Of a stretch of 23,666 bases of DNA, positions 1 through 6,363 are shown piece by piece. A model generated the notes under the pieces. That model saw only the letters and a program-made list of their open reading frames with translations, was not told the DNA's origin and searched no databases. The number at the start of each line of letters is the position of its first letter. Positions within the stretch are counted from its first letter, which is position 1. Source of the DNA: a virus; the IMG/VR virus record IMGVR_UViG_3300016745_000584, positions 1 to 23,666 of that record; one strand, given 5' to 3'. The translations under genes and the position numbers were made by a program.

Positions 1-245
1 CGTCTAAATAATTTTCTCACCTCAACTACTTCTTGCGGTAGTGTATATTCATTTTGATCAAGTATAGTAGGCATAAAAAGATATGACTCTTCTACTGAGT
101 TATCACTACGCTGTCTAAATTTGCCAAAGGCTTTTTCTAGTGCAGTTTCATAATGAATAGGGTCGAGTTCAACATCGATCATACCACCGCCTAACATAGC
201 GTTTACGTAATCGAATACCTCTTGTTTTTGTGTGCTTAATGCCAT
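1..245 (-). CDS. gp13-like phage neck protein, N-terminal fragment
   Basis: Partial gene: the reading frame starts at the ATG complementary to 243-245 and is open to the left edge, giving about 81 residues beginning MALSTQKQEVFDYVNAML. The stretch LGGGMIDVELDPIHYETALEKA resembles, in spacing and character, the N-terminus of T4 gp13 ([22 protein letters not shown] by memory), a neck/head-completion protein that closes the filled head and receives the tail. A GGAG ribosome binding site lies 8 bases before the ATG and a late promoter just upstream of it. Its divergent neighbour is a gp14-like neck protein, which supports the call, because gp13 and gp14 act together at the portal vertex. In T4 these genes are co-directional, so the divergent arrangement is odd. 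The C-terminal part is outside the window, so truncation cannot be judged. Confidence 0.72.
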   Translation of the reverse strand, partial: MALSTQKQEVFDYVNAMLGGGMIDVELDPIHYETALEKAFGKFRQRSDNSVEESYLFMPTILDQNEYTLPQEVVEVRKLFR

Positions 246-262
246 TTCTTGTTCTCCACTAG

Positions 263-270
263 TATTTATG
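263..270 (-). promoter_or_regulatory. T4-type late promoter for the gp13-like gene
   Basis: Read on the minus strand this is CATAAATA followed by CTAGTGGAGAAC, matching the T4 late -10 element TATAAATA with the extended CTA. A GGAG ribosome binding site follows directly and the ATG is at 245. Nearly the same promoter plus ribosome-binding cassette precedes the 342-aa tail protein at 15669-15692. Confidence 0.7.
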
Positions 271-275
271 CTAAC

Positions 276-283
276 GATAAATA
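276..283 (+). promoter_or_regulatory. T4-type late promoter for the gp14-gp15 operon
   Basis: GATAAATA followed by CTTATACT lies only 8 bases before the ATG at 292. With T4 late-promoter geometry (initiation about 6 bases after the TAAATA box) the transcript would begin roughly 3 bases before the start codon. No Shine-Dalgarno sequence is visible in that gap, which suggests a nearly leaderless message. Confidence 0.65.
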
Positions 284-291
284 CTTATACT

Positions 292-1449
292 ATGCCAAGA
301 CTCAGTTTATACAAACCCGAAAAGGGCAACGATTACGATTTCTTAGACAAAACAATCACCGAAATGTTTACAGTTGGTGGTACAGATGTCTTTGTACACA
401 AGTATCTAGGCCCTTCAAACCCAGACGAAGCAGACGCTACGCCTGCACAACCTCGCTATGATGCTGTTAAAGAAACTAACATACAGGATATGTTATTCTT
501 AGAAAATAGAGATCGCAAATACGATCCAGACATTTATACAATACGTGGCATTTACAATATTCAAGATATTGATTTTGATATGAGTCAATTTGGTCTATTT
601 TTACAAAACGATACATTGTTTATGACAATTCCAATCAACTATAGTGTTAGAACACTAGGGCGTAAAATTATGCCAGGAGATGTTATTGAACTTCCGCATT
701 TAAAAGACGAATATGCACTTAATGATTATACTGTAGCACTAAAACGTTTCTATGTTGTAGAAGACGTAAACAGAGCCGCTGAAGGATTTACACAAACTTG
801 GTATCCACATTTATACAGAATTAAATTAAAACAAATTGTTGATTCACAAGAGTTTAAAGAAATACTTGATTTACCTTCAGAAGAAGGAAGTACAAACACA
901 CTACGTGATGTTCTTAGTACATACGAAAAAGAGATGCAAATTAATAATGCAGTAGTTGCACAAGCAGAAGCTGATGCACCTAAGTCAGGATACGATACTA
1001 CAAACTTATACACGTTAGCTGTAAACAAAGACGGCAAGCCTGATCTAGTTACAGTTGATATGAATGATTTGGATTCTAGTTCACAAGAATTATTAGCTGA
1101 CAGAATTAATCAAACTCCAGAACGTACAGGATATCAAGGTTACTTACTTGGCGATGGTATTCCACCTAACGGAGAAGCGTTTGGACATGGGGCAAGTTTC
1201 CCTACAAATTCAATTGAAGGAGATTATTTCCTAAGGACAGATTTTATGCCTAATAGATTATTTAGACAAGACGGAAGTCGATGGGTCAAACAAGAAGATA
1301 ATGTACGTATGACATTGACAAATACAGATTCACGTGCTACACAAAAAGGTACTTTTGTTAACAATACTACTAGTAATATTATTGGTGGCGAAACTGTAAC
1401 AGAAAGACAACCATTGAGTAAAGCACTCAAACCAAAGGCAGATAATTAA
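292..1449 (+). CDS. gp14-like phage neck protein
   Basis: 385 residues from the preferred start MPRLSLYKPEKGNDYDFLDK. The frame is open from an ATG at 232, but the 20 extra residues cover the promoter and are low-complexity, so the ATG at 292 is chosen. The region about residues 65-190 (ENRDRKYDPDIY, then FGLFLQNDTLFMTIPI, then IMPGDVIELPHLKDEY) follows the same order as T4 gp14, where a mid-protein segment with a similar 'GDLIYFP' turn sits. T4 gp14 joins gp13 and gp15 in the neck, connecting head to tail. This protein is longer than T4 gp14 (about 256 aa) and has an extra C-terminal part with a GDYFL..D..PNRLFR..GSRW element, common as a small beta unit in marine phage virion proteins. Its stop overlaps the start of the gp15-like gene (TAATG). 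Confidence 0.72.
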   Translation: MPRLSLYKPEKGNDYDFLDKTITEMFTVGGTDVFVHKYLGPSNPDEADATPAQPRYDAVKETNIQDMLFLENRDRKYDPDIYTIRGIYNIQDIDFDMSQFGLFLQNDTLFMTIPINYSVRTLGRKIMPGDVIELPHLKDEYALNDYTVALKRFYVVEDVNRAAEGFTQTWYPHLYRIKLKQIVDSQEFKEILDLPSEEGSTNTLRDVLSTYEKEMQINNAVVAQAEADAPKSGYDTTNLYTLAVNKDGKPDLVTVDMNDLDSSSQELLADRINQTPERTGYQGYLLGDGIPPNGEAFGHGASFPTNSIEGDYFLRTDFMPNRLFRQDGSRWVKQEDNVRMTLTNTDSRATQKGTFVNNTTSNIIGGETVTERQPLSKALKPKADN

Positions 1450-2867
1450 TGCAACACTTCTATGATGGACAAATAAGAAGATACATTACTCAAATGGTAA
1501 GACTACTGAGTAATTTTTCTTATGCTGATAGCAAAGGTAACTTAACACAAATTCCAGTCATGTATGGAGACATTACAAGACAAGTTGGTGCTATTATAAA
1601 AGACAATAGTGAAAATAAAATACCAAGTGCGCCACGCATTGGGGTGTATGTTACTGGCATGGAAATGGATCGTACAAGAACTGCTGACGCAACCTATACA
1701 GGTAAGGTGCATCTTAGAGAACGTACTTATGATGAAAACAGTAACGAGTATTTAAATACTCAAGGTTCAAACTATACTGTTGAACGATTAATGCCAACAC
1801 CTTATATGTTGAATATTAATTGCGATATTTGGTCAACTAACACAGAACAAAAATTACAGATTTTAGAACAGATATTAATGTTGTTTAATCCAAGTTTAGA
1901 AATACAAACTACAGACAACTATGTAGATTGGACTTCGTTATCAGTTGTTAATTTAGAAAATATTAATTTTAGTTCAAGAAGTATTCCTATGGGAGTTGAC
2001 ACTGAAATTGATGTTGCTACACTAGGATTTCAAACACCTATTTTTATTAGTCCTCCTGCTAAGGTTAAGAAGTTAGGAGTTATTACAAATGTTATAATGA
2101 GTATCTTTGATGAAACTAAAGGAACTATTGACTTAGGACAGTCAATGCCAGAACTTAATGCATACGATGATAGCTGGGGCAACTCTATTAAAAACAAAGA
2201 TGCAGATGGTAGAATACATCTTCAAGTTACAACAGCGTCAGGCTATGATGCTATTGTTACTAACACTATTGTTCAACTTGGTAAAAATGGAATTAGTGGA
2301 GAAATTAATTGGAGAGAAGTACTTGAATCTGAACCTGGTGAGTATGCCGCAGGATTAAGTAAAATATATTTAAATAGAATTGACTTGGCCGCACCGGTTG
2401 TAGGTACATTTGCACTTAACAACTTAGACGAAACACAAATTATTGTTAATTGGGACGAAGATACTATTCCAACTAATACAGTATTAGGATTACCAAATAG
2501 TCCACAAAAAGGAACTATTGATGCAATTATTGATCCGACTAGAGTTAACCCAGTTAACTTAAAAGTAGCTGGCACTAGAATACTTTTATTAGGTGATATT
2601 GGTGCTACAGCAAACACAGATGGTGCCGATGCTTGGAAAGACTCTAGTGGTAATGACACACTAGTTGCTAGTGAAAACGACATTATCGAATGGAGTGGAA
2701 CACAATGGCAAATAGTATTTGACTCAAGCACAAAAAATAACCCAGCAACTGATGTTACATACACAACCAATTTAACTTCAGGTATCCAATACAAATGGGA
2801 TGGTACAGAATGGACACTATCCTTTGAAGGCGAATATCGAAAAGGAAGCTGGCGCTTAGTACTCTAA
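1449..2867 (+). CDS. gp15-like tail completion / sheath-terminator protein
   Basis: 472 residues. The N-terminus HFYDGQIRRYITQMVRLLSN matches the pattern of T4 gp15 (FYNSSFRRYATLMGDLFSN by memory). Further parallels are the TPYMLNINCDIWS segment, which resembles the gp15 stretch before 'QIVEQILPYFQP', here QILEQILMLFNPSLEI. gp15 caps the finished tail and stabilises the sheath end, then attaches it to the neck gp13/gp14 proteins, consistent with the gene lying directly after gp14. T4 gp15 has about 272 residues; here roughly 200 extra C-terminal residues form beta-rich units ending in paired W-containing elements (YKWDGTEWTLSFEGEY, GSWRLVL). Translation is probably coupled to gp14 by the 1-base TAATG overlap. 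The extension is probably a surface domain; its function is unknown. Confidence 0.8.
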   Translation: MQHFYDGQIRRYITQMVRLLSNFSYADSKGNLTQIPVMYGDITRQVGAIIKDNSENKIPSAPRIGVYVTGMEMDRTRTADATYTGKVHLRERTYDENSNEYLNTQGSNYTVERLMPTPYMLNINCDIWSTNTEQKLQILEQILMLFNPSLEIQTTDNYVDWTSLSVVNLENINFSSRSIPMGVDTEIDVATLGFQTPIFISPPAKVKKLGVITNVIMSIFDETKGTIDLGQSMPELNAYDDSWGNSIKNKDADGRIHLQVTTASGYDAIVTNTIVQLGKNGISGEINWREVLESEPGEYAAGLSKIYLNRIDLAAPVVGTFALNNLDETQIIVNWDEDTIPTNTVLGLPNSPQKGTIDAIIDPTRVNPVNLKVAGTRILLLGDIGATANTDGADAWKDSSGNDTLVASENDIIEWSGTQWQIVFDSSTKNNPATDVTYTTNLTSGIQYKWDGTEWTLSFEGEYRKGSWRLVL

Positions 2868-2870
2868 ATA
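2864..2870 (+). promoter_or_regulatory. Late promoter for the Nudix-HldE-HldD block
   Basis: CTAAATA overlaps the stop codon of the gp15-like gene and ends 9 bases before the Nudix ATG. It is flanked on both sides by the palindrome AGTACT. The geometry is the same as at the gp14 gene and again leaves no space for a ribosome binding site. It suggests that the metabolic block is expressed late, with the virion genes. Confidence 0.55.
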
Positions 2871-2879
2871 AGTACTTGT

Positions 2880-3326
2880 ATGGAACAAATTATTTGTAGT
2901 GGTGCATTATTCTATTCGTTGACAACACAACGTTTCTTATTCTTACATCGCACACAATCAAAACAAAACAATGTTTGGGGTCTTGTTGGCGGAACCAACG
3001 AAGATAAAGAAATCCCTTATAAAGCTCTACTACGTGAAGTTGAAGAAGAACTTGGTAGTGTTCCAAAAATTATCAAATCAATACCGTTAGAAACGTTTGT
3101 AAGTAACGATGATAAATTTCAATTTCATACTTACTTGTGTGTTGTAAAGGATGAATTTCTCCCTGTTCTAAATGATGAACATAATGGATATGCATGGGTT
3201 AGTTTTCAAAATTGGCCAAAGCCGTTGCATATGGGATTGCGTAACACACTCCAAAATAAACAAAACTTAACAAAACTTCAAACAGTATTTCAACTAGTAT
3301 CATTATTACAAGAATCGGAAAGTTAA
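2880..3326 (+). CDS. Nudix hydrolase
   Basis: 148 residues, a normal size for a single-domain Nudix protein. The Nudix box is complete at about residues 38-60: G38, five residues, E44, seven residues, then REVEEELG (R52, E53, E56, E57, G59), the Mg2+-binding signature; only the final hydrophobic position is a serine. Nudix enzymes hydrolyse nucleoside diphosphates linked to another group. The segment AWVSFQNWPKPLHMGLRNTL is typical of the sugar-nucleotide (GDP-mannose mannosyl hydrolase-like) or MutT-like subgroup, but the substrate cannot be settled by eye. The gene begins just after a late promoter and its stop is directly followed by the HldE ATG, so it is probably co-transcribed with the heptose genes. 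A role in trimming a nucleotide-sugar pool is inference. Confidence 0.9.
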   Translation: MEQIICSGALFYSLTTQRFLFLHRTQSKQNNVWGLVGGTNEDKEIPYKALLREVEEELGSVPKIIKSIPLETFVSNDDKFQFHTYLCVVKDEFLPVLNDEHNGYAWVSFQNWPKPLHMGLRNTLQNKQNLTKLQTVFQLVSLLQESES

Positions 3327-4583
3327 ATGATTAAAGTTTACGGCGACATAATGTTAGACCGATGGATTTTGGGTAATACAAATAGAATAAGTCCAGAAGC
3401 ACCTGTACCTGTTTTACTTGAAGAAGCCCAACAATATAGCATTGGTGGGGCAGGAAATTTGGCTCTTAATATTAAATCTATCAATGGAAACGTTGCATTA
3501 TATGGTAGTATCGGTCAAGACGATGACGGATATAAACTACTTGAAATGATTGGTAACACAAAAATTGAAGCAAACATTGCATCTGATCATGCTGTCACAA
3601 CAACTAAAACTAGACTAGTTGGACAAGGTGGGCAACACATTATGCGTTGGGACCGTGAAGAAACATATATAGGTACAAGTAGTTTACATAGACTACTTGA
3701 TTCACTAACTGCTGACGATATTGTTTGTGTAAGTGATTATGCAAAAGGTACAGTACGTGAGCAAACAGTAGAAAAACTATTAAAACGTAAATGCAAAGTT
3801 TTAGTAGATCCTAAACAACATCCTAGTTATTACACAAATGCGTACCTGGTTAAACCAAACATGAAAGAATATGTAGAATGGTTTGGCGAATTTGATATTA
3901 GAGATGCTCAACAAAATTTGCAAACATATGGTTGGGAATGGCTTGTTGTAACTGATGGTGCTAACGGTATGCATATAATTAATGCACAAGAAAGTTGGCA
4001 TTGTAAAGAAGAAGTGAGAGAAGTTGCTGACGTAACAGGTGCTGGTGATACTGTACTTGCTATCATTGCATATGGTATTGAACAAGGAAGAGATGTAGTT
4101 GAATCATGTAAATTAGCATGTTATGGGGCGGCACGTATTGTTGAAAAACGTGGTGTTGCTGTTGTAACCAAAAACGATTTATCAACTGGAATTGTATGGA
4201 CTAACGGAGTGTTTGATATACTACATATAGGCCATTTAAAGCTACTAAGACACGCACACACGCTTGGAAAGCGCCTCGTGGTGGGCATTAATAGCGATGC
4301 AAGTGTAAAGCGTTTAAAAGGCGAAACTAGACCCATTAACGATGAACAAACCCGTAAAGCCGCTTTGTTAGAATTAGGGTTTATTGATGAGGTAATTATA
4401 TTTGATGAAGATACTCCATTAGAAACTTTACAAAATGTCTTGCCCAATATAATTGTTAAAGGCGGAGATTATACAGTTGACACAGTAGTAGGAAACCATT
4501 TAGCTGATGTAGTTATATTTCCAACTATTGCCGGTGCGAGTACAACTAAACTTATAGACAAAATGAACGAGGTTGCAGAATGA
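3327..4583 (+). CDS. hldE: HldE-like bifunctional heptose 7-P kinase / heptose 1-P adenylyltransferase
   Basis: 418 residues, two domains. Residues 1-282 are a PfkB/ribokinase-type sugar kinase: GDIMLDRWILG at 6-16, GGAGNLALNI at 40-49 and the catalytic ADVTGAGD at 234-241, with D241 the expected base. Residues 288-418 are a nucleotidyltransferase: TNGVFDILHIGHLKLL with the HIGH signature at 300-303, then INSDASVKRLKGETRPIN and KGGDYTVDTVVG. This is the order in bacterial HldE (RfaE). It phosphorylates D-glycero-beta-D-manno-heptose 7-phosphate to the 1,7-bisphosphate and, after GmhB, transfers AMP to the 1-phosphate to form ADP-heptose. The protein is about 60 residues shorter than E. coli HldE (477 aa), mainly through a short inter-domain linker, with all visible key motifs kept. 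It starts at the base after the Nudix stop and its end overlaps the HldD start (ATGA). Confidence 0.93.
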   Translation: MIKVYGDIMLDRWILGNTNRISPEAPVPVLLEEAQQYSIGGAGNLALNIKSINGNVALYGSIGQDDDGYKLLEMIGNTKIEANIASDHAVTTTKTRLVGQGGQHIMRWDREETYIGTSSLHRLLDSLTADDIVCVSDYAKGTVREQTVEKLLKRKCKVLVDPKQHPSYYTNAYLVKPNMKEYVEWFGEFDIRDAQQNLQTYGWEWLVVTDGANGMHIINAQESWHCKEEVREVADVTGAGDTVLAIIAYGIEQGRDVVESCKLACYGAARIVEKRGVAVVTKNDLSTGIVWTNGVFDILHIGHLKLLRHAHTLGKRLVVGINSDASVKRLKGETRPINDEQTRKAALLELGFIDEVIIFDEDTPLETLQNVLPNIIVKGGDYTVDTVVGNHLADVVIFPTIAGASTTKLIDKMNEVAE

Positions 4584-5398
4584 ATATTTTAATTACAGGA
4601 CATGAAGGTTTTATTGGTAAACATCTTGGATCGTACTTACAACATAAAGGACACAATGTTGAAGGGTTTGAATGGAAGCCTAATGTTATTCCTGATCCTG
4701 AACCATATGATAGGGTAATCCATTTAGGTGCTATTAGTAGCACTACTGAACGAGACATTGAAAAAATTATGGAACAAAACTATGAGTTTTCAATGCGTTT
4801 GTTACAACTATGTGATCAAAAAGGAACATCAATGATGTATGCTAGTACTGCTGGTGTATATGGTAATACGTTTGTAGAAAATTCTAAACTACAACCACAG
4901 AGTGCATATGCATGGAGCAAATATTTGTTTGATAGATTTGTAATGCAAGTTCCAGAGTTTATGATTAATGTACAAGGTTTTAGATTCTTTAATGTATATG
5001 GACCAGGTGAAGAACACAAAGGTGACCAACAAAGTGTATTTGGCAAGTTTGAAAAACAAGCCAAAGAAACAGGAGTTATCAAAGTGTTTGAAGGCAGTGA
5101 TAAAATTGAAAGAGATTTTATTCATGTTGGCGATGTATGTGAAATTATCGAAAAGTTTATTGATGTTGACAATACAGATATATGGAATGTTGGTACAGGT
5201 ACACCTCGTTCATTTATGGATATTGCTGAACTGTATGCCAAAAAGTATAATGCTAAAATTGAAGAAATTCCTATGCCAGAAGAGCTTAAAGGACAATACC
5301 AGTATTACACCTGTTCAGACAATAACAAGTTAATTAATAGTATAGGTGTTCATAATTTTAGAACAATTGAGGAGTATGTAAATGCCAGCAAGACATAG
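4580..5398 (+). CDS. hldD: HldD-like ADP-L-glycero-D-manno-heptose 6-epimerase
   Basis: 272 residues, an extended SDR. The N-terminal Rossmann motif GHEGFIG is at 7-13 and the catalytic YxxxK is Y110-A-W-S-K114. Diagnostic HldD-type stretches are HLGAISSTTERD at about 48-59 (E. coli GACSSTTEWD), RFFNVYGPGEEHKG at 135-148 and ELKGQYQYYTCSD near the C-terminus. The enzyme inverts C6 of ADP-D-glycero-heptose to ADP-L-glycero-heptose, the activated donor for lipopolysaccharide core heptose; the NADP cofactor stays bound. It is about 40 residues shorter than E. coli HldD (310). It overlaps HldE by 4 bases (ATGA) and the downstream cupin by 17, so the genes are translationally coupled. A related NDP-sugar 4,6-epimerase/dehydratase remains possible, but the SSTTE and EEHKG motifs with HldE next door make HldD much the best call. 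Confidence 0.88.
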   Translation: MNILITGHEGFIGKHLGSYLQHKGHNVEGFEWKPNVIPDPEPYDRVIHLGAISSTTERDIEKIMEQNYEFSMRLLQLCDQKGTSMMYASTAGVYGNTFVENSKLQPQSAYAWSKYLFDRFVMQVPEFMINVQGFRFFNVYGPGEEHKGDQQSVFGKFEKQAKETGVIKVFEGSDKIERDFIHVGDVCEIIEKFIDVDNTDIWNVGTGTPRSFMDIAELYAKKYNAKIEEIPMPEELKGQYQYYTCSDNNKLINSIGVHNFRTIEEYVNASKT

Positions 5399-5795
5399 TG
5401 GTAAAGTAGATAAAGGTTGGGGATATGAATTAATTTGGGCAACCAATGATTTATATTGTGGAAAAATTATGGTTTTTGAAAAGGTTGGTGCAAAGTTTAG
5501 TATGCACTTTCATAAAGAAAAAGATGAATCATGGTTTGTAAATGCTGGATCATTTAAATTGCGTTATATTGATACGCAAACAGCTACAGTTATGGAAAAG
5601 ATTTTAGGTCCAGGAGACACATGGAGAAATCCACCATTGATGCCGCACCAATTAGAAGCACTTGAAGCGGGTAGTAGTATTACTGAAGTAAGTACACCCG
5701 ATTCTATTGAAGATAATTTTAGAATTATTCCAGGTGATAGTCAAGGTGTTATAGTACAACCAGAGGCTACTTCAGATGCAAATCCACAAGGCTAA
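5382..5795 (+). CDS. Cupin-domain protein (metal-binding, probably sugar-related)
   Basis: 137 residues. Cupin motif 1, G(X5)HXH(X4)E(X6)G, is exact at residues 36-56: G36, H42, H44, E49, G56. Motif 2 runs from about 78 to 92 (GDTWRNPPLMPHQLEAL) with H89 as the fourth ligand, so a full metal site is likely; the usual PxG glycine is a leucine. Short cupins of this kind include the mannose-6-phosphate isomerase/GDP-mannose type and uncharacterised sugar-binding enzymes. The start MPARHSGK is supported by a GGAG site 7 bases upstream in the 3' end of the epimerase gene. Placed right after HldE and HldD, it may act on the same sugar or on another nucleotide sugar, but no reaction can be inferred with confidence. 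It overlaps the following oxygenase-like gene by 20 bases. Confidence 0.8.
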   Translation: MPARHSGKVDKGWGYELIWATNDLYCGKIMVFEKVGAKFSMHFHKEKDESWFVNAGSFKLRYIDTQTATVMEKILGPGDTWRNPPLMPHQLEALEAGSSITEVSTPDSIEDNFRIIPGDSQGVIVQPEATSDANPQG

Positions 5796-6363
5796 TTTAG
5801 ATTTAAATTTATCTCAGTTAAAACATAATTGCAGTTTTGTTTATCAACAAATTATAAACGAAATTGCAATACCTAACCTAAGTCTTGAAACACAACATAC
5901 TTCAATACCTACCGCAGTAAGTCAGTATTATAATTTATTTACAAGTATTATGCCTGGGATGTTTGAACTACAACGTTCAATAAGAGAAGAATTTAAAAAC
6001 ATCGAGCATGACACTAGTTTAGAATATTGGATCGTTGGTTGGTTAAACTATTGGCCTAATAAAGGTCGTACACTAGAATGGCACGGTCATGAATACGGAG
6101 ATAATGATAATTGTTTCCACGGATACTTAGGTGTACACAGTGAGCCTTCACAAACATTATATCGCAATATAGGCGAAGAAGAAATTACTAGCGTTGAAAA
6201 CAAAAATGGTCAACTAGTTATTACTAATAGCAAAGGCGTTGAACATATGACTAGTGATTGGGAACAAGATGATCCTCGTATTACTATTGCATTTAATATA
6301 CAACCTAGAGAAACTGTGTTACAAGAAATAGGTAATAAACTTAATTACTATGTCAGTCTTTAG
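5776..6363 (+). CDS. Putative 2OG-Fe(II) dioxygenase-like protein A
   Basis: 195 residues. The central part contains EWHGHE (H103, H105, E106) followed by a long spacing to GVEHMTSDW (H157) and DPRITIAFNI (R168), the arrangement of a double-stranded beta-helix 2-oxoglutarate oxygenase: two metal ligands, a distal histidine, and an arginine that binds 2OG in an 'R-T/I-AFN' strand. These enzymes hydroxylate or otherwise oxidise a substrate with Fe(II), O2 and 2-oxoglutarate. The usual HxD is not clearly present (HGHE instead), so activity is uncertain. A GAGG ribosome binding site lies 8 bases before the ATG, inside the cupin gene. It overlaps the next gene, which belongs to the same fold group, by 14 bases. 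Marine T4-like phages often carry several such proteins; targets are mostly unknown. Confidence 0.65.
   Translation: MQIHKANLDLNLSQLKHNCSFVYQQIINEIAIPNLSLETQHTSIPTAVSQYYNLFTSIMPGMFELQRSIREEFKNIEHDTSLEYWIVGWLNYWPNKGRTLEWHGHEYGDNDNCFHGYLGVHSEPSQTLYRNIGEEEITSVENKNGQLVITNSKGVEHMTSDWEQDDPRITIAFNIQPRETVLQEIGNKLNYYVSL

Larger units (their letters stand above)
261..285. repeat. 9-bp inverted repeat of back-to-back late promoters
   Basis: AGTATTTAT (261-269) and ATAAATACT (277-285) are perfect inverted copies separated by 7 bases (GCTAACG). Each arm is the late promoter core for one of the two divergent neck genes, so the repeat is best explained as a bidirectional late promoter rather than as a hairpin terminator. 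Confidence 0.8.

Noticed and set aside
232-291. A longer start for the gp14-like gene at ATG 232
   Set aside because: The 20 extra residues overlap the promoter inverted repeat and the gp13 start, and the protein from 292 begins with a typical structural-protein N-terminus.
2273-2794. 173-aa open frame on the minus strand
   Set aside because: Lies entirely opposite the gp15-like gene and has shadow-frame composition; no promoter or domain.
3327-4583. HldE as a truncated or inactive pseudogene because it is shorter than E. coli HldE
   Set aside because: Both catalytic domains keep their signatures and the missing residues are mainly accounted for by the short linker.
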